A stretch of DNA of 13,318 nt, from contig JAUWMN010000013.1 in assembly GCA_030613165.1 (NCBI GenBank), positions 1 to 13,318 on the forward strand, written 5' to 3'. The stretch comes from Desulfobacterales bacterium (lineage in GTDB: Bacteria > Desulfobacterota > Desulfobacteria > Desulfobacterales > C00003106). A program made the translations under genes and the position numbers. A model generated the notes under the pieces. The model was not told the origin of the DNA. It saw only the letters and a list, made by a program, of their open reading frames with translations, and made no database searches. Shown here piece by piece: positions 1 through 6,924 of this stretch (its first letter is position 1; each line of letters begins with the position of its first letter).

Positions 1-132
1 GGCACCCGTAAGGGCCGGTCCTACGCTGAGAATCAAATAATGGAGATGTTGGATGGGGTTGGTGTAAGGGAAATACGCCGACTTTCTTTCCAAGGTCCGA
101 ATGATTCAGGTATTATTGTAGGGCATGTCTGA
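1..132 (+). CDS. C-terminal end of a probable SAM-dependent O-methyltransferase (5' truncated)
   Basis: An open frame runs from the first base of the window to a TGA at 130-132, giving the last 43 residues of a protein that begins outside the window. The visible part reads GTRKGRSY, then a helix (ENQIMEMLDGVGV), then RRLSF and a final strand ending SGIIVGHV. This is the pattern at the end of the COMT/CrtF (Methyltransf_2) fold: a GGR/GRS-like loop, a helix with 'LL..AGF', and a last beta strand. The match is recalled from the family and covers only its tail, so neither the exact family nor the substrate can be read. The gene converges on the bactofilin operon, with 60 bases between the two stop codons and no obvious strong terminator hairpin in that gap. 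Confidence 0.5.
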   Translation, partial: GTRKGRSYAENQIMEMLDGVGVREIRRLSFQGPNDSGIIVGHV

Positions 133-192
133 AGACTTCCAATTTATCGCGTTGGACCTTTATTTGCGTGCGGTGAGGAGAATGATTACAAG

Positions 193-570
193 CTAAGGTG
201 CGGATTTTGTCTTTTTTATCTCTAAAGATGAGATAGTACTTTTGGGGGTAAGAAGTTTTACTTTGCCGTTCAGCATTCCTCCTGCTTCTATTATTAAGGT
301 ATTACAAAATAGCGTGCCGGTAACATTGCCGGTATTTAATATTCTTAATCTCTTATGGGCAATGATGTTCCCTTCAAAGGTTCCGCCGATACTGATTTCG
401 TCAACCTTTACATCCGCGTACATATAACTGCCCTTGACTGTTAGGGCCCTTTCTCCGAGAAGGTCTCCCCGAAGGGTTCCTGCAACAATTATTTTCCCTT
501 TGAATTGCAGAGTACCTTCTATATTGAGGTCCTTATCGATAATCGATAGCTGTTCTCTTTTAAGTTTCAT
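193..570 (-). CDS. Bactofilin (polymer-forming cytoskeletal protein)
   Basis: The 125-residue product is almost entirely a bactofilin (DUF583) domain. It opens with IDKDLNIEGT and continues with short beta repeats rich in G and hydrophobic residues (GKIIVAGTLRGD, ISIGGTFEGNI, LIIEAGGMLNGKV), as expected for the right-handed beta-helix. The tail after residue 110 is basic (EIKKTKS). Bactofilins polymerise without nucleotide on the inner face of the membrane and position cell-wall enzymes; Helicobacter CcmA is needed for helical shape. The ATG is supported by AAGGA (583-579 on the minus strand), eight bases upstream and overlapping the stop codon of the preceding peptidase gene, so translation is probably coupled. 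It is the last gene of the four-gene operon with the two predicted peptidoglycan hydrolases. The family is certain; the role in shape is inferred from family and context. Confidence 0.95.
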   Translation of the reverse strand: MKLKREQLSIIDKDLNIEGTLQFKGKIIVAGTLRGDLLGERALTVKGSYMYADVKVDEISIGGTFEGNIIAHKRLRILNTGNVTGTLFCNTLIIEAGGMLNGKVKLLTPKSTISSLEIKKTKSAP

Positions 571-581
571 GAGAGCATTCC

Positions 582-2384
582 TTAAGATTTGAGATCAACG
601 TTTATCCATCCGAGCACTTTGCTTTCACGCTGTACTAATATCCTATACCGTAAAGGATTTTTGGAAGATGTTGCATGCGGAACCTTATCAGGGATAAGAA
701 ATGGTTCTCCTGTAATGCATTCAATAGCCTTTGAGCCATTAGGGTCTTTTATAAAGGTGTATACTCCTATATTATCCTCAATGTTGGTCTTGACATCCAC
801 AATCTTAATGATGTCACTAACCCCTATGGTCAGGGTTTCGCCCGGGAAGATGCATCGTTTCTCTTTTTGATTTAATTCTACAATGACATGATTTAACAAT
901 GGATCTTGTAGGTTGACAAAAAGCTTTCCTATTTCAGCATCTTGCAGGTAGACAATTACCTGATACCGCATGCCTTTCTTGTTCAAGGAATAGCGAGTCA
1001 TTAAGTCCTTGTCGGTATGGATAAGATAGCCTCGGTCTTCGCCGGTGTTATCCCTTTTGTTGCCCACAAACCCTTTGAAGTTGACGACAATATCAGTCGG
1101 TTTTTTTATATTGGTTTCCACATTTACTAATTCGAGGGTGTCACCCTTGACAATCGTGATACAATTCATGTTTCGCACAATTCGTTCTTTTCCGTTTATG
1201 TTAAGAATGAAATAGCTCACGGATTGAGTCGTAAAATCCGTTTCAAGCGGCGTATCTGAGTGATTGACTACAATGTCAATTTTCCCACAATGATAGTGAT
1301 CTTTGCGTACTACAGCCTGTGTCGATTCTGTAATGCGTAGATTTTTTCGATAGTCATTGACCGTTCCATAGTTGAAAATGTCGATACTTAGTCCCCGCTC
1401 GTAGTTTGCCTCTAAGTGAGATATATTTATGACATCTCCCTTGCGAATATGAAGTGTACGACGGTTTTCAACTACAATAGGGTTGTTGTTGTTGATGGCG
1501 ACCACAAGATACTTCAAAATAGGGGGGTCCAGATAGATTCCAGGATTTTCCGGAACAATATCAAAATGTTCCATAAAGGCATTAATAGCGAGGTTGTGAT
1601 GCTGTACCTTCATCGCCAAGGGGAGCGATTTGCTTGATTCAATACCAAACGCGGGAATTTTATGCTGGTATAAGGCGTAATAGGTAGCTGATCTACGCTG
1701 TTCCGAATGAACTGTGTCAGAATCGGCGGTTCGGTGATTGGCAAAGTGAAAAAAATGTTTTGGGTCTTTTATATACGAATTGATTTTGTCAACTACATGT
1801 TTGGCCATTTCACCCAGTTTGATAGTTGTTCCGGTTGCTTCGTCATGAAATGTTTCACAGTCGGCAATTATCGATTGCCCGTAACGTTTGGGGTTTCTAT
1901 TCGGTCCTTCCCACTTGTCAGAATAAAATCCGGAACCGTCGTGCAGATTTAAAAGACAGTCACTTTCAGCGATCAACTTCTTGAGAATAGAGACGATCTT
2001 TTTTTCAAAATTTATGCGGGAGTCATCCCCAAACTTGCGGTTCATGTCTTCGTTGATTTGCCTTCGATTCATGAGAATCGAAAGGAAATTGGCTCGTGGC
2101 ACAACAATCAAATTCCCTTTTTCCAGGGCAATGTCGGCATAAAGATCAGCAGAGAGAAAACCTCCGGGCTCGTTTCCTTGAATGCCTCCTATAAGGAGCA
2201 TGGTTTTGCCGGGCGTTTTTCCATGGCTTCGATAGATATGTAGTTCATAATCGGTTCCTTCGAAAAAAACGTCATGCGTCTTCTGACCCCATGTCACCAC
2301 CGGGAAAATAAAGGAACAGCACAATATCGACAGGAGTATAATTGTTGTCGATATGACTTGATATTTTTTTTCTATATTGGTCAT
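582..2384 (-). CDS. Secreted M14/M99-family metallopeptidase, Csd4-like DL-carboxypeptidase
   Basis: 600 residues from the chosen ATG at 2384, one base after the stop of the upstream gene; the frame is open for 63 more codons, but those overlap that gene and lack a signal sequence. The chosen start gives a signal peptide (hydrophobic residues about 12-31). Residues about 35-280 form a carboxypeptidase domain. GGIQGNE places Q69 and E72 as zinc ligands, LLNLHDGSG supplies H148, and FGIES supplies the catalytic E249. A Gln in place of the first zinc His is the hallmark of the M99 enzyme Csd4 of Helicobacter, which trims peptidoglycan tripeptides to dipeptides (Pgp1 in Campylobacter). The remaining 320 residues look like three successive beta-sandwich modules, longer than I recall for Csd4. 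No Shine-Dalgarno is seen, so expression is likely coupled to the upstream gene. The periplasmic carboxypeptidase role is inferred; the family is clear. Confidence 0.9.
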   Translation of the reverse strand: MTNIEKKYQVISTTIILLSILCCSFIFPVVTWGQKTHDVFFEGTDYELHIYRSHGKTPGKTMLLIGGIQGNEPGGFLSADLYADIALEKGNLIVVPRANFLSILMNRRQINEDMNRKFGDDSRINFEKKIVSILKKLIAESDCLLNLHDGSGFYSDKWEGPNRNPKRYGQSIIADCETFHDEATGTTIKLGEMAKHVVDKINSYIKDPKHFFHFANHRTADSDTVHSEQRRSATYYALYQHKIPAFGIESSKSLPLAMKVQHHNLAINAFMEHFDIVPENPGIYLDPPILKYLVVAINNNNPIVVENRRTLHIRKGDVINISHLEANYERGLSIDIFNYGTVNDYRKNLRITESTQAVVRKDHYHCGKIDIVVNHSDTPLETDFTTQSVSYFILNINGKERIVRNMNCITIVKGDTLELVNVETNIKKPTDIVVNFKGFVGNKRDNTGEDRGYLIHTDKDLMTRYSLNKKGMRYQVIVYLQDAEIGKLFVNLQDPLLNHVIVELNQKEKRCIFPGETLTIGVSDIIKIVDVKTNIEDNIGVYTFIKDPNGSKAIECITGEPFLIPDKVPHATSSKNPLRYRILVQRESKVLGWINVDLKS

Positions 2385-2385
2385 T

Positions 2386-3294
2386 TTAGTCTGATGTTTC
2401 AGCCTGGTGTGGTTCTTGAGCCTGTTGTGGCACTTGAATTGGTATAGAAATGTCAGTCTGTACTGGTTTGTTTTCCTCTTGAGATGTATCCACTTTTGGT
2501 TTCGGCTTCGGCTTCGGGTAGTCAAACACCTTTTCCACGATGAGTTCCCCGGAATAGGAATAAACCAGCACAACCGCTTCTTCCCAGTAATCTATTGATT
2601 CGGTATCCTTGATATAGCCCTTGACGGTTTTAAAACGAGCAATTGAAAATAACTGGCCTCTTTTAAAATTTTTTGGTTTTCCCTCATACAAGGCCCTTTT
2701 CGGAGATATACGCCAGGATGTCGGATCCCCTTTGTCAGGTTTGATCAATACAAACGTATAACCTGACGCCGCCTTTTTTCGTGGCTGCTTGTTTTTTAGA
2801 AAAAACTCATATCTCACCCGATTGGTGTTAGGGTCTTTACGCAGCTTGAAATTTTCCACAACTATCTTAATTGGTGGAACTTTTTGGACAGTAGGAGGTG
2901 TGGCTTGGGCAAGGGGGGCGGTCTGCTTAGCCAACGCGGGTTTCAACGGTTTGAGTTCCGGTTTTTTTGGTTCTATTTTAGATGGTCTGGAACTCTTCTG
3001 TTTAGGATCGAGGTCTTCCCGCACAATAAGAAGTTGGGCCACAAGATTCTCTTTTTCTTCGGTTTCACTGGTTAGCTCTGCCTTAACGGCTTCAAGAGAA
3101 GATTGTAACTGTAAGTTTTCGACCTTAATGGCGGCATAGACTATGAGCACGGCAATAGCGCAAAGAAAAGAGATTCCAAGAAAGCTCCCTATCATAATAA
3201 GGGAATTCTTTGATAGTTTAATGGATGCAATATTCCCCGACTCTCCCACGCAGAGTATCGTCCACTGTTTTCCTTTTTTCAAGATCCCTCCCAT
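2386..3294 (-). CDS. Single-pass membrane protein with coiled coil, Pro/Lys linker and C-terminal beta-rich domain; function unknown
   Basis: I do not recognise a named family. With the ATG at 3294 the product has 302 residues: a short basic cytoplasmic N-terminus containing WTILCVGESGNIASIKLSK (residues 11-29), a transmembrane helix at 33-56, a charged coiled-coil stretch at 57-97, a Pro/Lys/Ala linker at 98-141, a beta-rich domain at about 142-258 and a PKPKPKPK-containing tail. The N-terminus resembles the short cytoplasmic strand pair and membrane anchor found before M23 peptidase domains of the Csd1/MepM type, but no peptidase domain follows. The start overlaps the end of the YkuD gene. 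A GTG at 3315 and a TTG just downstream, with GGGAGG before it, are alternative starts. It lies between two predicted periplasmic peptidoglycan hydrolases and upstream of bactofilin, so a scaffold joining the cytoskeleton to the enzymes is a reasonable guess only. Confidence 0.85.
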   Translation of the reverse strand: MGGILKKGKQWTILCVGESGNIASIKLSKNSLIMIGSFLGISFLCAIAVLIVYAAIKVENLQLQSSLEAVKAELTSETEEKENLVAQLLIVREDLDPKQKSSRPSKIEPKKPELKPLKPALAKQTAPLAQATPPTVQKVPPIKIVVENFKLRKDPNTNRVRYEFFLKNKQPRKKAASGYTFVLIKPDKGDPTSWRISPKRALYEGKPKNFKRGQLFSIARFKTVKGYIKDTESIDYWEEAVVLVYSYSGELIVEKVFDYPKPKPKPKVDTSQEENKPVQTDISIPIQVPQQAQEPHQAETSD

Positions 3295-4667
3295 GTCTCG
3301 CGATAGATTTCCCACTCTTTGCCCATACGTTTTAAGAAAAGCCTTTTTATGCCAACAGCTTTATATCCATCAGACAAATCGCTCTTAGAAGCGCTATAGG
3401 TTTGTCGGAAAGCGACCACTCTTTTATCTCGCCTTTGCTTTATCTGAAGATCCTGAAAGGTTATAGTGATAGGGCCATATAAACTATTAAGATATCTTTT
3501 GTACCGTTTCCATGCGTTTCTATTCATCTTCCCAGATCTAAAATCGGATGCATAATACGAGATATATTTTTCCAGATCCTTTTCCGACCACGCCTTAATC
3601 CATCCTTTTATGACTTCGGTGATCGCACGGTTTTCGTCACGGATCTGATCAAGTTTTGTAAGGGCGGCAAGTCGCTGATCTGCAAGCTTCTCTTTTGTTG
3701 GTGATTGCCACGTTTCGCCAATTATTTTCCAGTGGTTATCATTTTTAGTCAAATAAAGCTTTTTTGTTCCTGCTATCATAGGATTGCCGGGAAATGTAAC
3801 TACTTCATCAAACAGGGCTATTACTGTATCGCCCTGTCTAAACAAAAATACATCTTTTATGTTTAGATCAAAGTCAGTTATATCGTCCTTCCATTTTTTG
3901 TGCAGGAGTTCCCAAGTGTGCCACAAAGGAGCGTTGACGGTTGCTTCATCTTTATAGCAGGCTAAATACAGACCCTGATTTTTCTGTTCGAATGCATGTT
4001 TCCACTCGTTCAAGAATGTCAGCAGCCCCTCTTTTTCTTCCGATACTTGATCAATAGGAATCCAATCGATCTTATCCTCTATTATAATAGGAGTACGATT
4101 CAGCTTGATATATTTGGAGACCGCTCGGATGTCATTATTATTCATGACAACGCAGCCATTGGAATCACGAGGTTTTAATGGCTTATCAGTGCCATGAAGC
4201 CAAATACTGTTGCCATCGCGTTTTTCCAATGTGTCAAGAAAGTTCGGGTAATCGATCGGGAAAGCAAGACTCCCGTAAGTAGGAGAAAGCTCTCTCTTAC
4301 GGAATTTTTTCATTAAAAAGTAAGCGCCTTCCGGAGTTTTCCGGTCTCCTGATTGTTTTTTATCCCCCTTGTTCATTCCCGTAGAACAAGGATAGCTTCG
4401 TTCGACCCTTATGGTCCCGTCATAGGCTAAAATAAAGAGTTGCTGTGAGGCCTTTTCAACTATTATTGCATGGGTTGGGTTGTTCTCGGAACTTAGAGCA
4501 ATTACTGAATCTGGAATATATCCCAGGCTCAGTAAATGCTCAGGCGTATTCTCTTCAGGTTGTTTGAAAGCATGGGCTCCAGATACGAAAAAAGGAGCAA
4601 AGATGAACGTCAAACTCCAAAAAAACAGGATACTTAACGTATGTATGTGAAATTTCGATTGCTTCAT
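3279..4667 (-). CDS. Secreted YkuD-domain protein with two NTF2-like domains, Csd6/Pgp2-like L,D-carboxypeptidase candidate
   Basis: From the ATG at 4667 the product has 462 residues. It begins with a signal peptide (hydrophobic about 9-28, ending SGAHA at 33). A YkuD domain spans about 65-198 (ATHAIIVEK-like start, KTPEGAYFL, IWLHGT, then SNGCVVM) with H158 and the nucleophile C172. Two NTF2-like modules follow: about 212-320, ending WKIIGETWQSP, and about 346-460, ending WEIYRETWEGS. The YkuD plus NTF2 architecture is that of Helicobacter Csd6 and Campylobacter Pgp2, which remove the terminal D-Ala of tetrapeptides in the periplasm. The motif departs from classical SHGC-IR-[ML]: the His is Asn and the Arg is Val. 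A TTG at 4703 with AAGAGAA upstream is an alternative start, but it lengthens the signal peptide. It is the first gene of the operon. Upstream, TCGACA (4747-4742) with an 18-base spacer and GTTAAT is a weak possible promoter. Confidence 0.9.
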   Translation of the reverse strand: MKQSKFHIHTLSILFFWSLTFIFAPFFVSGAHAFKQPEENTPEHLLSLGYIPDSVIALSSENNPTHAIIVEKASQQLFILAYDGTIRVERSYPCSTGMNKGDKKQSGDRKTPEGAYFLMKKFRKRELSPTYGSLAFPIDYPNFLDTLEKRDGNSIWLHGTDKPLKPRDSNGCVVMNNNDIRAVSKYIKLNRTPIIIEDKIDWIPIDQVSEEKEGLLTFLNEWKHAFEQKNQGLYLACYKDEATVNAPLWHTWELLHKKWKDDITDFDLNIKDVFLFRQGDTVIALFDEVVTFPGNPMIAGTKKLYLTKNDNHWKIIGETWQSPTKEKLADQRLAALTKLDQIRDENRAITEVIKGWIKAWSEKDLEKYISYYASDFRSGKMNRNAWKRYKRYLNSLYGPITITFQDLQIKQRRDKRVVAFRQTYSASKSDLSDGYKAVGIKRLFLKRMGKEWEIYRETWEGS

Positions 4668-4797
4668 GGCACTATATTTAACACGAACCATAGGGGTTTG
4701 CAAATAATTCTCTTGGTATTAACATAAGTTACTTTTCGGTTTGTCGAAAAAAAATATTTAATAAATTCAACCCTTGAAGTCTTTTTTTAGGTAAATA

Positions 4798-4826
4798 TTG
4801 ACACAATTAAGTCTCTCCTGTAATAA
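4798..4826 (+). promoter_or_regulatory. Sigma-70-type promoter of rlmE, placing the start of transcription at or next to the start codon
   Basis: TTGACA (4798-4803) and TAATAA (4821-4826) are separated by exactly 17 bases. A start site about seven bases past the -10 box falls at 4833, the A of the rlmE ATG, and no Shine-Dalgarno precedes that codon. The surrounding 4704-4832 gap is AT-rich and must also hold the divergent promoter for the minus-strand cell-shape operon. Confidence 0.7.
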
Positions 4827-4832
4827 AAAAAC

Positions 4833-5423
4833 ATGAAATCGAACCAATGGGATGATTACTATGCACAAAAGGCCCGAAAAGAAGGTTACTTAGCCAGGTC
4901 GGTTTATAAACTTGAAGAGATTCAAAAGAAATGTTCTGTAGTAAAACGGGGTGGAAAGGTTCTTGATTTGGGGTGTTGTCCTGGTGCGTGGCTTCAATTC
5001 ACCTCCAAGGTGGTTGGTAAAACCGGACTGGTTGTAGGGGTAGATATTGCCCCGTTGAAACATTCAATGCCGAAGAACGTTCGGTTTATTCAAGCGGATG
5101 TTCTAAGCATGGATGAGGGTGTACTGGATGAATTTGCCAATGGATTTGATACGATATTAAGTGATATGGCACCCCAAACATCAGGCAACAAGTTTGTTGA
5201 CACACAGCGGTCATTGCGTCTCTGCGAAGCGGCGCTTAATCTTTCCGCCAGATATCTGAAACCAAAGGGCGCGTTTGTGTGCAAAGTGTTTCAGGGGGAT
5301 GGTTTTGAAGAATTTTTAGAGATATCAAAGAAAAGGTTTGAAAAGATAAAATTGCTCAGGCCCAAATGTACTCGTAAGGCGAGCAAGGAGATATATGTTA
5401 TTGGATTGAAGATTGTTGATTGA
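4833..5423 (+). CDS. rlmE: 23S rRNA 2'-O-methyltransferase RlmE (FtsJ/RrmJ)
   Basis: The 196-residue product is close to the usual length of about 200. It shows RSVYKL (K26), the SAM-binding motif DLGCCPGAW (45-53), acidic D71 at the end of the next strand, LSDMAP (D111), CKVFQG (K151) and SKEIYVIG (E186). These give the K-D-K-E tetrad of RrmJ-type ribose methyltransferases, which methylate a uridine of the 23S rRNA A-loop late in 50S assembly. The core is complete. The start is the first ATG after the promoter and lacks a Shine-Dalgarno, so the mRNA may be leaderless. The last codons (GLKIVD-stop) are made of a GATTGAA-type heptamer repeat that continues past the stop. yebC follows 68 bases downstream and may be co-transcribed. 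Confidence 0.95.
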   Translation: MKSNQWDDYYAQKARKEGYLARSVYKLEEIQKKCSVVKRGGKVLDLGCCPGAWLQFTSKVVGKTGLVVGVDIAPLKHSMPKNVRFIQADVLSMDEGVLDEFANGFDTILSDMAPQTSGNKFVDTQRSLRLCEAALNLSARYLKPKGAFVCKVFQGDGFEEFLEISKKRFEKIKLLRPKCTRKASKEIYVIGLKIVD

Positions 5424-5475
5424 AGAGTGACGATTGAGCCGTCTTTCACAAATCTTCAATCGTCAATCGACAATG
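5404..5475 (+). repeat. Heptamer (GATTGAN) tandem repeat with an inverted partner at the 3' end of rlmE
   Basis: Five near-identical heptamers run head to tail at 5404-5438 (GATTGAA, GATTGTT, GATTGAA, GAGTGAC, GATTGAG). The opposite orientation follows at 5455-5475 (TTCAATC, GTCAATC, GACAATG). The arms can pair, for example 5412-5423 with 5463-5474 at 11 of 12 positions, so the transcript may form a hairpin between rlmE and yebC. The array includes the last codons and the stop of rlmE. It does not end in a U-tract, so a simple terminator is unlikely. Confidence 0.75.
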
Positions 5476-5491
5476 AATTTAGGGAGGTCGT

Positions 5492-6238
5492 ATGTCAGGT
5501 CATTCAAAATGGAGCACAATAAAATACAAGAAAGGGGCAGCTGACGCCAAACGAGGGAAGGTGTTTACCAAGCTGATCAAAGAAATTACTGTTGCTGCCA
5601 AAATGGGGGGAGGTGATCCGGACAGTAACCCGCGACTTCGGAGCGCTATCGCGGCCGCCAAAGCAGAAAACATGCCAAAAGAGAATATGGATAGGGCCAT
5701 CAAAAAGGGGACAGGAGAACTGGAGGGGGTTAATTATGAAGAGATCCTATATGAAGGATACGGCCCGGGCGGCGCCGCAGTCTTGGTCGAATCACTGACC
5801 GACAATAAGAACAGAACGGTAGCTGACATCCGCTTTATCTTTAGCAAGTCGGGCGGGAGTCTCGGGGAAAATGGATGTGTTGCCTGGATGTTCAAGGCAA
5901 AAGGGTTCATCGTGGTCGACAAAAAGGAAGTAGATGAAGACACACTGATGGAAGTGGCCCTTGATGCCGGCGCCGAGGACATTGCCGAGGATAATGGTAA
6001 CTTTGAGGTAACAACATCTCCTGCTGGATTTGAACAGGTCAAAAGCGCTCTCGATAAAAAGGGTATAAAATATGTGATGGCGGAAATCAGTATGATACCG
6101 GACAGCAATGTCAAACTCGAAGGAAAAGACGCGGAACAGATGCTACGTTTAATGGATGCCCTCGAAGACAATGATGATGTTCAGAAGGTATATTCGAATT
6201 TTGACATACCGGATGAGGTTATGGAAAGTATAGGATGA
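5492..6238 (+). CDS. yebC: YebC/PmpR (TACO1) family protein
   Basis: 248 residues, the usual length. The N-terminus [20 protein letters not shown] is the signature of the family. It is followed by [19 protein letters not shown], the central [14 protein letters not shown] motif (about 87-100), and NRTVADIR with GCVAWMF. Family members were described as transcriptional regulators; more recent work on bacterial YebC and mitochondrial TACO1 links them to translation of proline-rich or polyproline stretches. A strong AGGGAGGT (5481-5488) lies four bases before the ATG. The gene ends in an ATGA overlap with the next gene, so the two are translationally coupled. In many genomes yebC sits by ruvABC; here its partners are rlmE and a DUF4416 gene. 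Nothing is missing or odd in the protein. Confidence 0.96.
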   Translation: MSGHSKWSTIKYKKGAADAKRGKVFTKLIKEITVAAKMGGGDPDSNPRLRSAIAAAKAENMPKENMDRAIKKGTGELEGVNYEEILYEGYGPGGAAVLVESLTDNKNRTVADIRFIFSKSGGSLGENGCVAWMFKAKGFIVVDKKEVDEDTLMEVALDAGAEDIAEDNGNFEVTTSPAGFEQVKSALDKKGIKYVMAEISMIPDSNVKLEGKDAEQMLRLMDALEDNDDVQKVYSNFDIPDEVMESIG

Positions 6239-6795
6239 GTACCCCACAAAAACCAAAACCTGCCAAACTAATTGTCGGCCTCTTCTTGAACGACAAGGTG
6301 ATTATTAGCAAAGTGACCGAATCCCTGGTGGCATATTGTGGCCAGCCTGACGCAATCAGCCCCTGGCTTTCTTTTCACCACACAGACTATTATACTCCGG
6401 AGATGGGACAGCCTCTGTTCAGGCGTTTGTTCGCGTTTGGTGATTTGATAGAACAGGAAAGCCTATCCGACATCAAGTTGTTCACCAATAAACTCGAGAG
6501 AGACTTTATGTCAAGAGGCAAGCGTCGTGTAAATATCGATCCAGGCTATCTCCTTGCGGAACGGTTTGTGTTGGCTACGGGGAAAAATTATACACATCGC
6601 ATATATTTAAGAGATGGAATTTATGCGGATTTGACATTGATTTATAATAAAGGAAGCTTCCACCCACTTGATTGGACGTATCCGGATTATACTGACGGAG
6701 AGATGCTTACCTTTTTGGAGGGTGTAAGGGGAAAATATTTGCGACAGATTTATCTCACCGCAAAGACGCAAAGAACGCAAAGAAAAATTGAATAA
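6235..6795 (+). CDS. DUF4416 family protein with a repeat-derived C-terminus
   Basis: The 186-residue product matches my memory of DUF4416, a family of unknown function common in Desulfobacterota and relatives. Recognisable stretches include [13 protein letters not shown] near the start, a [12 protein letters not shown] segment (about 47-58), [14 protein letters not shown] [19 protein letters not shown] (about 97-115), [15 protein letters not shown] and [10 protein letters not shown]. It starts inside yebC (ATGA overlap), so translation is coupled. The last 13 residues or so ([13 protein letters not shown]) are encoded by the left arm of the hairpin repeat at 6755-6896. The ancestral protein probably ended near YLRQIY and was extended by the repeat. 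No catalytic motif is evident and the function is unknown. Confidence 0.88.
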   Translation: MSTPQKPKPAKLIVGLFLNDKVIISKVTESLVAYCGQPDAISPWLSFHHTDYYTPEMGQPLFRRLFAFGDLIEQESLSDIKLFTNKLERDFMSRGKRRVNIDPGYLLAERFVLATGKNYTHRIYLRDGIYADLTLIYNKGSFHPLDWTYPDYTDGEMLTFLEGVRGKYLRQIYLTAKTQRTQRKIE

Positions 6796-6896
6796 AGAGG
6801 AAGATAAATTTCTAAGGGAAATTATTTTTTGAAAAGGGAATTAAAAGAATTGTCAATAAGCTTTAAAACTTTGCGCCCTTTGCGTCTTTGCGGTGA
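6755..6896 (+). repeat. Hairpin (REP/MITE-like) element, copy 1, overlapping the end of the DUF4416 gene
   Basis: The arms 6755-6782 and 6869-6896 are inverted repeats of 28 bases. The outer 19 (TCACCGCAAAGACGCAAAG and its complement) match perfectly, and 7 of the inner 9 match. The core is itself a small direct repeat of GCAAAGA units. The loop is about 86 bases and AT-rich. A second copy in the same orientation lies at 7818-7923, so yicC sits between two copies. Confidence 0.85.
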
Positions 6897-6924
6897 ATTA
6901 TTGCTTGAGAAGGGAAAATAACGA

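Noticed and set aside
2385..2573. 63-codon upstream extension of the Csd4-like peptidase frame
   Set aside because: It lies wholly inside the preceding gene in another frame, has no signal peptide, and the internal ATG at 2384 gives a normal signal sequence and a one-base spacing to the previous stop.
4718..4747. Promoter of the minus-strand cell-shape operon (TCGACA-N18-GTTAAT)
   Set aside because: Matches are only moderate (5 of 6 and 4 of 6) in a very AT-rich gap, so it is mentioned in the gene entry but not listed as a feature.
5734..6171. 145-codon antisense ORF within yebC, and other long antisense ORFs within gmk, cheA and cheR
   Set aside because: They are shadows of strongly conserved genes on the plus strand, with no family resemblance or start signals of their own.
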